Positions 47,115 through 58,982 of a DNA stretch of 64,000 nucleotides are shown in pieces. The notes under the pieces are model-generated. The model ran no database searches. It saw only the letters and a program-made list of their open reading frames with translations, and had not been told where the DNA came from. Where the stretch lies: positions 81,232,572-81,296,571 of the forward strand of contig CM054116.1 of assembly GCA_028673005.1 (NCBI GenBank), in the 5' to 3' direction. The stretch comes from Tanypteryx hageni. Taxonomy: Eukaryota; Arthropoda; Insecta; Odonata; Petaluridae. The stretch's first letter is position 1; each line of letters opens with the position of its first letter. The position numbers were made by a program, and so were the translations under genes.

Positions 47115-50100
47115 TTCTGGATGCCATTAAGATCAAAGAAGTTTATGATCAAAAACAGCTTTTCTGAGATAACAATTTTTTATTATTTATTCTCATTCTT
47201 CCAATTAATTCCAATTAATTTTTGCCATCACACTCTCCAATTCCTGTCCGACATTTTTAGTAGTAGGAATAAAGAGCATGGTTGTGACCATCACTTGTAA
47301 TTGCTTACTTACATATGCACGTCATCATCCATTTGGCATATTTTATGCAATGGATATTTGACAAGCGATAATCGTACCTTAAACGCAATTTTACTTGGCG
47401 TTTTGTATAAAAAAGAACCCTCTCCCTTCACCTCTCCGACCAATGTCTTATCTTTCCTCTTCCTTTTTTAAATCTTTTAACGCACCCCACATCGCTCCAT
47501 TTAATGGAACGTACTTACAACACTCGCACCCTCTTAAAACCAACACCTATGAGAAAGGGGGAGAGTAGGTTTCGGTTTTTATCCTTCGAGGGTAGTTAGA
47601 AGAATGTGTGTCTGGGTTGGTGGAGGGAGGGTGGTAATCGCAATGAGAGAATGGGGGGAGAGTGTGGAAGACTGACGGTCGAAGGTTGTGCCATAACGCG
47701 GGGAAACGGTGTGGGGAGTTTTCATGGCTAGGTCAAAATGACAGGTTCTTCCTCTATTTTTCTTTCCTTCGGTTCCTCTCCTTTCCTTAATTACGCCATA
47801 AAGAGGGTGACTCGACAACCAACCCATTCCAATTCGAGGTTAATGGCGTCTCCAAGGTTTCTGAGTTTCAGCGCTCTGGAGAGATGCGTATTATCGTACG
47901 TCTGGTCTCTTTTGCTTTATCAGGTTTGGAGCCTAGTGTATTCGTACCGAAAGGTCTCAATAACATCTCAAATTTTAGATAAATCTCTCTCTCTTACCCG
48001 TAGTAATGTCGACCTTTCATTCTCTATTTTAACTACCTAAGTTGGTCCGTTTTTGTCCATTCCTCTCCTCTCTCTCTCTATCCTCTCTTTCTTGCTGTTA
48101 TCAGTGTTATTCTTTGTGATTTTTTACACCTCTTTCTATATTTTTAACCTCTACATGTTTCCGCGGTTCTTCAGTTTTTTCCTCTATTTATTTTGATCTC
48201 ATTCCTCCCCTTCGTTTTTACACTTATCTCAGCCCACTTTCCATCTGGAATTACCTTGCTTTCTTTTTTCCTCGTTTTCCTAGGTCAATTTCCATTTTAA
48301 TATAAACGTATTTTGGCTTCCTTTCGGATTTTTCACCGTGCAATCTCTATCTAACTCGCCCGAGTCTCGAAATTCTCCGCCGCTAGTCTTTTTTAAGTTT
48401 TGCAATCTCTCTCTACCTCTCTGCCTTCTGCGAAAATATCTTGACTTCGGCATCTTTTTCTTTCCGAATGATTTTTGTGGAATTCCGCTTTTGCGCTTTA
48501 CCTCTCTTTGTTTTTGTTCTGTACACCGCGAGTCATGAAATCATTCTTGTATATTTTATAGGTGTCTTATTTGTTTCAGATCTGTTATATGGGTGTTTAG
48601 CATATCTGTTACGGATAATAAGGTAGCCAGTTCAAATGTCACCTAAGGCATGGATATTTGTATTTTGTCATACCGGGCTGGATGTGAGAATTGGTTCGTT
48701 AATCTTAATCTGGGCATACGATACGGATTAGTTATTATTACTGTTATTGTTAATTTTATCTTATTGATTTTCAGTTTTATATTAACCTTCCTTTCCTAAC
48801 TTAATTTTCTCTCCACCTTTCATTCCTCGCCGCGAAATTCCTCTGATTTTCCGCTCCATCCAGCGGCGGACCCATTTAGGCATCCATTATTTCTTCGGCC
48901 TGCATACCTCCACGTCCTAGCCATCTCTCTTCATTCTCCCGTTCCGTCTACGTCTTCATATCAAACACTTTTCATCCCAAAACCCTTTTTCCCCTCGCTC
49001 ATTTCCTTAATCCCGCGATTCTCTTTTCATCTGTCTTCTTCCCTCTTCCCCTACGCTCTCATCCACTCAAACGACCTTCTCCCTTTCCTTCTCTTTTTTC
49101 TCTATAAGATTTTTTTGTCTGGACTTCTCTGCGGGAAGGGCGCCCTGTTTGGTTTCTTTATAATATAAATTTCGCCCATAGACCTCGCCCTCGTTCTGTT
49201 TCTCTAAAATTTTCTTCCCCTTCCGAGATTCTCTCTCTCTCTTCCGCGACACAATCTGCCCCACACAGCCCGTCTGATGTGGAACGTTATGATATCAGCG
49301 ACGCTTGCATCCAATAACTCGTCTCCGGTGTCATATCTCTCCCAGGCAGAACTCTTATTTTCTGCATTGTATGCGGAAGCACAACTTATTTTTGGGATGG
49401 GTTTGCTACTTTTTATTCCGCGCCGGAAAAGTTGCGTCGTGAGACTTTTAATCCTCTAATAATTTATGTTAGCAAAAATAAGATGCTTTTCACACGATTA
49501 GAATGCATCCAGATATCTCGATAATTTCCATGCAAAGCTTATATGGAGTATTTGCGTTCATATTTGGGAACGTTTTTAGTACACGATGTTGGAAAATAAC
49601 GTATGATTTTTCATTAGTGTCTTTATCTTTTAAATAATTATTTATGGAGGGTTATATTACTACATACTATAGTTTTGTATAGTTATTGAATTTGTTTCAT
49701 TAGCTTAATGTAATTGAATAACTAAATGCGTTTATTTTCCTTGCAGAGTACATAATTTTTTTTCGTTATATGTGAAAATTATCAGTGAATAGAATGGAAC
49801 TATATTAAGTAAGTTTTATTTTTTCCTCAGAAACTAATTTATAACTTACTATAATCGCGGATACTAAAATGCTATGCTTCCCAAATAAAATGAAATTTAT
49901 GCATTCAATTAATTTATTTCATGTTAATTATTTGGTTCATTGGCGTACCTCTCGGTGTTTTTCCTAAATGCTGAAACATCTTTCTCACGAATAGAAACGT
50001 TCCCGGCATGCTACTTCGCTTAGTTTCGTTGAGCTTCAGTAGGGTAGGATTCTAGCGTAAAGACCAATTATCATTACCAAAGCTCTAAAAGGACACGCGA

Positions 50101-50249
50101 TTAAAGATTTTTTTTGTAATATTAACCTTGAATTTATATTTTTTTCTGAAAAAACTATCAAATTGGTCTAAAACGATATGAAATGATCACTTGTACGGCA
50201 ATCTGCGCACGTCGCGGATCCTATCCGCTTATATTCAAAGGGAGTATAT
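47112..50249. other. Pyrimidine-leaning DNA, no gene seen
   Basis: Plus strand from about 47700 to 49260 is C/T-rich with many TCTCTC and TTCC motifs, and 49450-50180 is AT-rich. CCAATTAATT is tandemly doubled near 47200-47219. ORFs are Ser/Phe/Leu-rich low-complexity frames. Confidence 0.5.
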
Positions 50250-50465
50250 CACATCACCCTGTCATCCCCCAACCAGTTTGTCACTTATCTTCAGTTACTC
50301 TCTCTCCATCGCTGACGAAGGTCATAAGTCCGAAAAGCTTACGTGTGTTTTCTCTTTACGTGTTTTACGTGTGTCTTTTCGACGCCCCCAGCAGCTTGCA
50401 AACTTGTTCCTCAACTTCAACATCTTGTTGCCACCCTCATCACTACCTTACCTTTTCCTTAAGCT
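50250..50465 (+). mobile_element. PLE 3' end (second copy of the 21-kb family)
   Basis: Shares with 22040-22150 the order TCAGTT, CTCTCTC, hammerhead-like core, AAGCTT-ACG, TTTTACGTGTGTC and TTCGAC, and with 21103-21146 the end block CTTGTTGCCACCCTCATCAC. Only the untranslated 3' part is present. It ends at an (AT)n array, as does the 22-kb copy. Confidence 0.7.
50312..50335 (+). ncRNA. Hammerhead-ribozyme-like core of PLE
   Basis: CUGACGA, one A, helix GGUC/GUCC with one U.U mismatch and an AUAA loop, then GAAA. Relative to the 22.07-kb copy both the N of CUGANGA and helix II have changed while pairing is largely kept. Confidence 0.5.
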
Positions 50466-50490
50466 TATATATATATATATATATATATAT
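50466..50490. repeat. (AT)n array, 25 bp
   Basis: AT repeat at the 3' edge of the PLE end. Confidence 0.9.
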
Positions 50491-50559
50491 TGTAACAAGA
50501 AGCATTATCGTAATGATGGGCCTCCTACACGTTAAGACGCCTCTTTTTGGGTCGTTCCC

Positions 50560-51600
50560 TTTGACTTCGTCTACTCTCCTTTTTTATACTTTCCTATTCC
50601 ACAGACCCATCACATTTCTAACTCCTCTTTCCCCTTCCCTCCTGCTCTTTTTCCCAACTAGTTCTCCCTCTGTCTCCTCTCATCTTTCTCTTTCTCACCC
50701 ATGACTCTCCGGAAAATTAAGCCCGATGACTTCTTGTCCTCATTCCAAGGGTGCCCATCCTGCAGAAACTCTCCTTCCCCTTTTCACTTCTTTCTTTCGT
50801 TCGTCCTTTTTTCCAGCTTCCCGCGCTCCCTTCGCTCTTCTCGGCCCTCTGCTTTCCTTTGCCTACTCTTTACTCACCGTTAAACACACCTCTCTCCTTT
50901 TCTCTCTTTCTTCCTTCCTTCTTCAGCTTTCACGTCCAACTCTGAGTAGGGAAGTTCCTTCTACATCCTCCGTCTTACAAATGTCTTTGCTCTATGAAGT
51001 TCAGTTACCCTTTACATGTCTTAGGTTCCATTTGCGTCATCATTCCTTCCAATATCTTTCTTTCTCCTCATACTCCTATAACTTTAAACCTTCAAGTTTC
51101 TTCCTCTCAAAAATAAATAACAATTTCCTCCCGATCTTACACCCCCTCCTTCGCAATCAGTCTTAACTTTAATCTCTCCCTTATGACTGTCGTTAACAAT
51201 CAGGCATCCTCTCGTTTTTCTCTTTCTCCTAACTCTCTTGCCTTCTTCTTTTTCATCGCTTCCTGTGTGGATTTTTTTCCTTATTTCCCTACCACGCGCA
51301 CATATCCCTACTCTCTTCCACTGTTTGGTTTAATTTTACCATCCAACTTTGCTTTTTGCTGTCAGTCCGATCCTCCATCCTCTCTCTTCTTAGAAATTTC
51401 CTTTCCTTCCAATTCTCTCTTCGTTTTTGATCCATTACTTCCTTCCGTATCCCTTCTTTTCGGCTCAATAAAAAAGGCCTCCGTTTCTTCCTTCCCAAGC
51501 CTTCTCTAAGTTATCCAATCTTCTTCCCGCATTCCTCCCATACACCAATCTCGTTTCTCCAGTCTCTCTCTCTCTCTTTCATTTCGTCATATCTATTTCT
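50560..51600. repeat. Polypyrimidine tract, about 1 kb
   Basis: Plus strand is C/T-dominated (CTTTCTTTCG, CTCTCC, TTCCTTCC). The overlapping ORFs at 50701-51509 are Ser/Leu/Phe/Pro strings and not genes. It is the reverse-polarity counterpart of the purine tracts elsewhere. Confidence 0.8.
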
Positions 51601-54600
51601 TTAGGCTTTTATCTTGATATATATCTTCGCTCGGGCGTCTCTCCTAATGCTGCGTGTATCAGATTTGATTTCGAATTGTGTTGAATGTCCGAACGGGAAG
51701 CTTGGTTGGACCTTTAGAAATGTTTTCAATGATTACATATCGAAGAAATACAATGCGACGACAGACGCTTTTTCTGAAACGAGTTTCAGACTTAAAAATT
51801 TGCAGAATGAGGATGTAAAGGGTGAAATTCAGTAAACCATCGCGGGTAAGAAGCAGATGAACTCAAATATGAGTTTTAAATGAAAAGGTCTTTCCTCTTA
51901 CCTCATGATCTTTTTACTTCACTAGTTGCTTGATGGCGAAAGTTCGACGCAAGGTGATCAGAATGTCATCTTACTAAACTACTAAAACATCGATAATATA
52001 AAGCCGGTTGATACATTTCTACGAAATATACTTCAATTCCTTGCGAAAATACATGTATGTTTTTCTTATTGTAGCTCCCTCGTTATTACCAACATCGTTA
52101 TTTAAAATCATGAAAATTAAGTACTTCGATATTTCTAACTAAGAGACTATTATATATTTTATTACAAGGAAAATCTTTATCGAAAGGTGAGCGTTGTGAA
52201 TTAAATGTAAATTTTACCGTTATCCAACTACCTATTTCAATGTAAGCGTAACGAAATCAGGATTTTCATACTTTTTAATACATCACTAAACGAGCCGTGC
52301 TGTTTTTAGGCTACACTAATGAAAGTACCCGGTGAAAGAATATTTCCCATTTAAATCTCTAATTAACGGTGAATTGAAGAGATAAGTATAATATAATTTT
52401 ATAATAATTTCCGTTACTCTTCCTGCATTATCCATATTCTAAATAATACCCTACAAAATTATAACCACTAATAAATATGCGCGTAAAAGTCGTACTCAAC
52501 TGCAAATCCACGACTTTCAGGAATGCTTCACTTTTGGAAAACTAGAAAACAGCCGCCACCAATCTTATACTCTCAAGTTCCTACATTACTCCGAACTCAA
52601 AACTTCTGAACTGAACGCGGTAATCAGCAGAATCATATTCCTTATTCCCGTAGCATCACTATTCCTCACCCTCTAAATCTTTGCCCTCCCCCCTTCCTTT
52701 TTAAGCTACACGACCGCACCCTCGTTCTCCGAAACTCTTCTCGTCGCAGCGTCCGCATTCCGACATCCTCATCCTTCTTGCCGTCACGGTGGCGGCGGCT
52801 GCTCCCTCCGCCACCCACTCCCCATCATCCCTCCTCCCAATTACTTCCCCACACTCCTTTTTTTCCCTCTTCCTCCTCCTTTAGGGTCCGTCCCTTTCAG
52901 AAACCGAGTCGGATGCTTCGTTTCTCGTCCAGCAGATTGCTGCGGTGTGATAGCCGGATAGAAGAGGGCGGGAGATAGAATTAGAGGGGTTGAGAGGGGC
53001 GAGGAAGATTTAAGTAGTGGGAAAAGGGAGAGGGTGATTCCGTAACGGTTGCGTAAAAGAGCCTTACAGGGTGGTAGGGTACGGGAGTAGAAGGTTTCGG
53101 AGGTGGGAAGGGGCGGAAGAGGGGGAGGGGGCAGAAGGAGAGATGTGGGCGGGAACGACGCAAAATGATACCGGCCCTTGGGACCGAAATACGTTCGTAG
53201 ACTTTGTTGCGGAGAAGAAGAAAAGAATTTTTCCCCTCTGTCTCACTCGCTCTTGTGTGCGTAGAAGTCAAACTAAAGTGAGTGGGAAGTAACAAGTTCT
53301 CCGGTTCGATTGTTCCGCTTCTTTCTCATCCTCCCCTTCTGTTTCCCTCCTTACTCCGTCGCCTTTCCATCGCAAGTTCCGATATATTTTTTTATCCGTT
53401 CCATTCTCGCTGCGTTCTCGTCTTGTCTTTTGTTTCTACGTCGGTTATTCCTTTATGACATCTCGGGAATTTCTCCGTCCTCGTTCGTGAATCGTTTGGG
53501 TCTGGGCAAGAGTGAGTGCGAGAGGAAAAAAGTCGTGGATTTAATGACAAGTTGACGGAGTTCGAAACGAAACTGGTTTTAAAGATTTTTTTGAGATGAG
53601 TGGATCAACTTCGGTTCCTAAAAAAAATGATGCTTGTAACTCTTATCGAAACTAGGCAGTCGTTTTGTTTTCGGTCAGTTAGCTTCAACTTTTAGGACGT
53701 CAGACTTGTAATCCTATAATGATACTTCGTATTTCTCAGCAGTTGAATTTGAATCTTGAAATTTTTATTCACATGTCAATAATCATAACATTATTTTTAT
53801 GTCCGTAGGTAGGTCCGCGATTGTTTTAGTATAAACCCGTTTCTATTCATGCAATATTCTTCTCTTGATGATTCTCTTTACTCCTCAAGTAACCTAGGGT
53901 CAGAAACCTTTTCCTTCCTTTTATGTCTTTTTCCTTCCAGTTTTCCTTTTCTCATATGGTAATATCCATTCCAGTTCACCTAACTACAATTATTGATTTT
54001 CTCCTATTCTTAATTCTTCCTCCATTTTCATCCTATCTGTTTATTTAATTTTTGGTATTCTTTTGGTGTAAAACCAATTAAATTAAATTATTATGGGCAA
54101 TATAAATAATACAGATTAGAATTTTAATAAAATAAATGCCATTAATTTGTAATATAGATTCATTAAAGCATCGTTATTTTCTGTACTTATGATTTTTTAT
54201 TTTTAAACATCTCGCACATTCCGTGCGAATTACATTTGATAAGTTCAAAATTATTAACCTTTTTATCAAAATAGCTAGACTGTGAAGGTTTCTTCAATGA
54301 GTTACGCGATACACTAGAGCGATGGCGCTTGAAGAAAACACTGACGATTAGTGAAATCTCCCTTGTCTGTTTTTTACTACTCTCCCAATAACTATTTGTC
54401 TCGAGTAAAAAACGTAGTAATAGCTTTGGTATTTTAGTTTTTTGTGAAAGCAAATACAGGTTATCAAAAAGTATTTAACGATTTTATTATAAAAGTGTTA
54501 TTTGACCAAAATCACCGAAAATTAACGAAATGGCGATAAAAATGGCTTCTAAATAAACCCCCGATCATAAACAACTCTGAAGGATTGACGAGCGTGATGC

Positions 54601-55408
54601 GTTGGTCAAGTACAAAAATGCCTCCAGGACTCCATTAAGCGACCCCTTTCCAGAAAGTTTTAGCCAAAATAAAAATCAGCCCTTCCATTAAACTTAAGCC
54701 AGAGATATCCTGTGATCGAAGAATAAATCCTTGCTTACGAAACAAGGCAGATGCCATTAAAATCTCTCTCCTTTTAAGCATGTCGGTAATTATTCATTTT
54801 CCTTACGTCACGGCGTTGAAGCACGCCCGAGGCTCTCTCTCTCTCTTCACTGTATCTGAAAAATCGCTCAAAATTCAAATCCCTTAAGGCTCTTTCGTTC
54901 CAAGTGCCCTTTAAAGAAAAAACCTATTTTTCGATTCTGGCGAATTAAACAGGCTCGGGAAGAGTAGTTTAAAAGGGCTCAATTCGCCTTCGAAGGACGG
55001 AGAGTCCTCTTTCCAGACTACACTTCGCAGAAGGAGGTAAACGCCGCCTGCCTTCTTCCTCTACCCTATCTCTTTCTGCCAGAGAATTTTATAAGCTCCG
55101 GTTCGTCTCTTAGCGAGCTTCTTTCTAAGAGAAGATCGGGCGACCTTTAGAGCTGTGTTTGACTAGGATTCCTTCTTCCGTAAAAAGGAGCCGAAAAGAG
55201 AGAAGAGGGCCGAGAGGAGAAAAAAACTGAAATGAAAGAGAGAAATGTGTTTGCACACAGCCAAGGACTTTTTCTCGCCTACATCTCCTCTTTCTCCTCT
55301 TCGCGCCGTTTCCATGGCGACGGGATGGTGCGCACAAATCTTTTTTTTTCGAACTCCGCGTCGAGAATTTGAGGTCAGTTTGAGGAGGTATTCATTTCCA
55401 ATCACGTG

Positions 55409-55482
<74 letters not shown>

Positions 55483-56080
55483 ATTCCAGGATTGTTTGAA
55501 GATGTTCTATTACCTGCTTCAACTTATTAAATGCGGAAAAGTCCTAATATTTCATTAATTAATTAATGTTATTGTACGAAACTTGGTTTTCATAAAATAG
55601 AAAATTAGCGGCGTTCACCGTTTATTAAAATTACTATAGGATATAATTCAGACAAGTACGAAAAGTTCATATGATTATCGAATTTTTCGTAGGGGTAAAT
55701 AACATTATTAAAACACATAACTTAAAAAATAACTTGAAAATGTTACAGAAATATCCGGAAATAAATTTCAGAGGTCATCTTTATAAGGTCCTCAAAATTA
55801 TGGACAGTATTTACCCCCAGTTCGTTGGCATGTAATACTTACTTCGAGTATTTCGGCTTTTATGTTATAACGCCTCTATGTTTTCAGGAGAAAACGTTAC
55901 GATGGACGGCTAATGACTCCGTCAAATACTAAAAGTTGTTCTTACTTTAACAATACTTTTTACATTATTCGTTTACTAATTTCTGTGTATTAAATTTAGC
56001 CCAACTTCGGGTCTTTAGAATTATCTTTTCTTATTGTATCGAAAGAAACATCACGGATATGAGCTATAAGCCATAAAGCT

Positions 56081-56083
<3 letters not shown>
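51601..56083. other. Mixed AT-rich DNA, no gene recognised
   Basis: 52600-53400 has opposed pyrimidine-rich (plus, to about 52880) and purine-rich stretches with CpG. ORFs such as 51614-51835 and 52981-53295 have no motif or splice context. A (GA)n run lies at 55409-55478. Confidence 0.45.
55409..55478. repeat. (GA)n microsatellite, 70 bp
   Basis: GA repeat with a few AAAG interruptions. Confidence 0.95.
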
Positions 56084-56141
<58 letters not shown>

Positions 56142-56150
56142 TTATATATA
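56084..56150. repeat. (AT)n array
   Basis: Pure AT from 56084 to 56139 followed by CATTATATATA, directly abutting element X copy 2. Confidence 0.95.
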
Positions 56151-56575
56151 GACTTTCCTTACAGAGGAGAAGTATATAACATACATATAACATATAGGAG
56201 GATACTAATGTTTAGGCACTTCCAGATGAGCTGGAGATTCGAAATTTTTTTTCTTAGGTAGGATTTTGTGCAAAACCGACTAGAAAAAACGAAAGTCGTG
56301 AAAAGTGCAACAATGCGGCCGCTAAAAATACGCAATTACTTAAACAAATTTTCAAGGTTTACGCATTTCCGAATGTGCTACGGAGCTAAAATGTTTTTTA
56401 GAGGTAGGATTTGTAAAAAAACGAAATAGGGATTACAGAAATTTTGATATTTATAATTTTTTTGGCAGTTGAAAATTCTTAAAATTTAAACAATTAGGTA
56501 AAGGTTCAGGTACTATGCGGCAAGTGAGGGAGCTGAAATTTTTAAATTATTTAGAGTTTAGTCCATATAAACGAA
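56151..56575 (-). mobile_element. Element X, inverted partial copy
   Basis: Reverse complement of about 20440-20826: it shares CATTAGTATCCTCCT, CCAGCTCATCTGGAAGTGCC, GTCGGTTTTGCACAAAATCC and the CGGCCGC blocks. The terminal CTTTCCTTACAGAGGAG corresponds to the right inverted end of copy 1 and faces the (AT)n array. The far end is lost where RTE sequence begins. Confidence 0.75.
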
Positions 56576-56579
56576 ACAA

Positions 56580-56832
56580 CATTTCATTTTCTGGAGCTCC
56601 TCTTCCATTCTTGCTAGAAGTACTTGATCATCCGCGTATTTTACTGTTCTATCCTTCCTCTAAATTTGAAATCTCCTTTGCCTTCTAACGCTTCTTGCAT
56701 TAGACTTTCTCCATATATATTGAATAAGGTCGGCGATAGGTAGCAGCTCTATCTTACTCTTCTATCGATATTTACTCCGCAGGTGTCCGCATTCTCCAAC
56801 CCGACCTTGACAACTTGATTCACATATAGAAG
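56580..56832 (-). mobile_element. RTE-like LINE fragment, minus strand
   Basis: Reverse complement of 60550-60745: CTCCGCAGGTGTCCGCATTC, a block encoding ESLMQEALE, and a YADDQVLL-type catalytic segment. It joins head-on with the plus-strand RTE copy at about 56833. Because the same segment is also present in that plus copy, it is a separate inverted piece and not a simple 5' inversion of it. Confidence 0.75.
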
Positions 56833-56934
56833 GAATTATGAATACGGATGGGAAGACAGTCTCAGAAACTAAGGATGTAGCACAGGTATGGGAAGAATAC
56901 ATTAAGGAACTATACAGCAAGCAGATAAAATATT

Positions 56935-57380
56935 ATGGAAAGCATAGTAGTAAAAGGGATAGTAGAACTAAAGAAAGTGAAAACCACAGGCGGCGATGGA
57001 ATACCGGCTGAGGTACATAAAGTCATGAGATCAGAAGTGCTAAAAGCGATCACGAAGTTTATTAATAAGATTTACGACATAGCAGAGTGGCCTCGGGATT
57101 TCCTAGAAGTAACAGTGATCCCTCTGCAGAAGAAACCAAAGGCAATGCAGTGTCACACACTTCGAAGAACATCACGAGGGTTCTTAATAAAGGGCTGGAG
57201 AAAAAGGCAGAAGAAATTCTAGGGGAAGATCAAGTCAGTTTCAGAAAAGGACGAGGAACTAGAGATACTATAGGGGTAGTTAGAATCGTATCAGAAATGG
57301 TAATAGAATACATTCAATATATCTGCGTATGTTTCGTATACTGGCAGGAGGCCTTTGATAGAGTAAATTGGGTATGTTGA
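56935..57380 (+). pseudogene. RTE-like RT, N-terminal part, frameshifted
   Basis: Two overlapping frames together give RT N-terminal content: ELKKVKTTGGDGIPAEVHKV, then NKGLEKKAEEILGEDQVSFR and YWQEAFDRVNW, the last being the counterpart of the DWQKAFDKVNW block that holds the first catalytic Asp. A frameshift and deletion near 57150 break it, and the rest of the RT lies beyond the MULE at 60550-61160. Confidence 0.75.
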
Positions 57381-57458
57381 TGAAGATACTAAAGGAGATA
57401 GATGTAAACTGGAAGGACAGGAGGCCTATCAGGAATATATATGTGACTCAAGTTGTAT

Positions 57459-57467
57459 AGTTCAGGT
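57459..57467. repeat. MULE target-site duplication, left
   Basis: AGTTCAGGT, repeated as AGTTCATGT at 60541-60549 (8 of 9). Nine-base duplications are characteristic of Mutator-like elements. Confidence 0.8.
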
Positions 57468-57634
57468 GGTTCCACGTCAAAATAGCGAGCGTCAGAACAG
57501 CGAAAGTCAAAACAGCGCACGTCAAAACAGCGAAAACAAAAACGGCGAACGGACAAAACAGCGTACGTCAGAACAGCGAAAAATGGCAATGTAAAAAACA
57601 GCGAACGTGAATATGGCTGAACTAAATATAGCAA
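57468..57634 (+). repeat. MULE left TIR built of short repeats
   Basis: Contains many imperfect copies of a 14-15-bp unit close to AACAGCGAACGTCA (variants AGCGAAAGTCAAA and GGCGAACGGACAAA). Subterminal repeats of this type may serve as multiple transposase binding sites; that role is inferred. Confidence 0.85.
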
Positions 57635-57635
57635 A

Positions 57636-57690
57636 ATACATTTACTTATATAACCTGCAAGCCGCCAATGGCGTGTGGCAGGGGGAAAAT
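57636..57690 (-). mobile_element. CR1-like LINE 3' tip, copy A
   Basis: TACATTTACTTATATAACCTGCAAGCC...GTGTGGCAGGGGG is the plus-strand view of the 3' end block of the 45.6-kb LINE. It is present right at the inner edge of the MULE TIR and is truncated after about 50 bp. Confidence 0.7.
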
Positions 57691-57967
57691 ACAGTATATT
57701 ATAATTATATGCTAATATTTCAGAAATGTAAGTAATAAAGTCTATCCAAAATATTTAAAATTCAATGGATTTGAGATTGAAATTCTAATTTTCGAATTTT
57801 TTTAGGAACATCATAAAGATCAAATACAGCATAATAAATAGAATGTCATACACAATAAACTTGTAGCTCAAGATTTGCAAATTCCTTTATTTTTCTCGCC
57901 TAATTCCAGCGTAGCACTTCGACACTCCAGTTGCAGAGCGCTGCTTCACGGTTCTCGCATGCAAGAT
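57691..57967. other. Unassigned filler inside the MULE
   Basis: AT-rich sequence between two LINE 3' ends. It could be original MULE sequence or the 3' flank of LINE copy B. Confidence 0.4.
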
Positions 57968-58716
57968 CAATCTACATCAAACCGTGTAAGTTATTAGTCC
58001 GGTAGATGGCAAGGTTACATAGCACTTCTCAATTACTTTAAACTCAGTTACGACCTCATTATTCGATTATTTTCCCTGATTGTTCTTGGGAAAAAAGATC
58101 ATTTGTATCGTTCGGTCCTATAATCGATCTCGCGAAACTTATTTTCATTGTCCTTTTTTCCAATATAGGTGAGATCTTTAATGAATTCACCTCTCTAGCT
58201 AATCCTTCCAAACGATGCTTTTCTAGTAGCCTCAGTCTAGCCCAGGGGTGGGCAAACTTTTTACGTGGCGGGCCGTATTAACAGTTGCAGCTTCTTAGGC
58301 GGGCCACGTTAGGGTTCACATCGTAAGTAATGTGAGGTAATGCGAGGGATCCTGTTAGTAAAAATCAATAATAAATAATATGTTATCCCCATAACATCAC
58401 TGGAGAAGGTTTTTCGGCATTAATTTAAACTACAAATATGAAATTATCTCTATTTTATATTACGGTTCGCTTTCATAATGACATCGCGGGCCACATAAAA
58501 ATGCCCTCGCTGGCCGCAGTTTGCCCACCCCTGGTCTAGCCTGTAGTCTGCGACCCTCGAGCTATCACCAGGCCAAATCCTGAATTAATGGAGAGACGTT
58601 TTTCCTAGCATCGTAATTTATTTTCACGAATATGGCAGCTCTTCTCTGAACCTTCTCCATTTTAAGTATGCGGACCCTCTCATAAGGGTCCCAAACTTCT
58701 GCTGCATACTCGATCT
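57968..58716 (-). mobile_element. CR1-like LINE 3' part, copy B, hit by a hAT MITE
   Basis: ATCTACATCAAACCGTGTAAG...TAGATGGCAAGG corresponds to the 3' end of the 45.6-kb LINE. Further in, the minus strand encodes EYAAEVWDPYERVRILKMEK and RRAAIFVKINYD, matching MEYAAAVWDPYQRGLIKDLE and RRAARFVKKKYD of the intact copy. A stop interrupts the frame soon after. The 291-bp hAT MITE lies in the middle. Confidence 0.75.
58243..58533. mobile_element. hAT MITE, 291 bp, perfect 8-bp TSD
   Basis: Ends CAGGGGTGGGCAAACT and AGTTTGCCCACCCCTG are a perfect 16-bp inverted pair. The flanks GTCTAGCC (58235-58242) and GTCTAGCC (58534-58541) are identical. The subterminal GGCGGGCC and GCGGGCCAC blocks are like the other hAT MITEs here. 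With an intact duplication it is the youngest layer of the nest. Confidence 0.93.
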
Positions 58717-58740
58717 CGTTTGTGGGATTATTTTTCCACT

Positions 58741-58783
58741 TTTCCAGTGGAGGGCAAATGCCCCCTCTTGCCCACGCCCATGA
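58741..58783. repeat. Possible hAT-type right end remnant
   Basis: Inverted, the sequence reads CATGGGCGTGGGCAAGAGGG followed by GGCATTTGCCC, a GC-rich motif like the ends of several hAT-type elements. No partner end was found. Confidence 0.3.
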
Positions 58784-58982
58784 TAATAATCCCTTCCCTT
58801 TCGCTTGCTATGCTCTTAATTTCTTGTCGTCTAATGAGAAGTTATTTTGTTTCTATCCTTTCCTAGAAGTATTTAAGGAGTGCAGAGTAACATTCTTCTG
58901 TTAAAGTTCTCTCTTTTACTGTTGTGTTATTATTCAAGTATTAAGGAGGTGCGATTTTTGCCTATGAAGTGACTCTTGACTT

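Noticed and set aside
50183..51509. Overlapping plus-strand ORFs of 100-170 codons
   Set aside because: They run through the PLE 3' untranslated end, an AT array and a polypyrimidine tract; several frames are open at once, as expected of C/T-rich DNA.
56580..57467. Twin-priming 5' inversion of the RTE copy
   Set aside because: The inverted segment corresponds to a downstream part that is also present in the plus copy, whereas twin priming inverts the upstream part.
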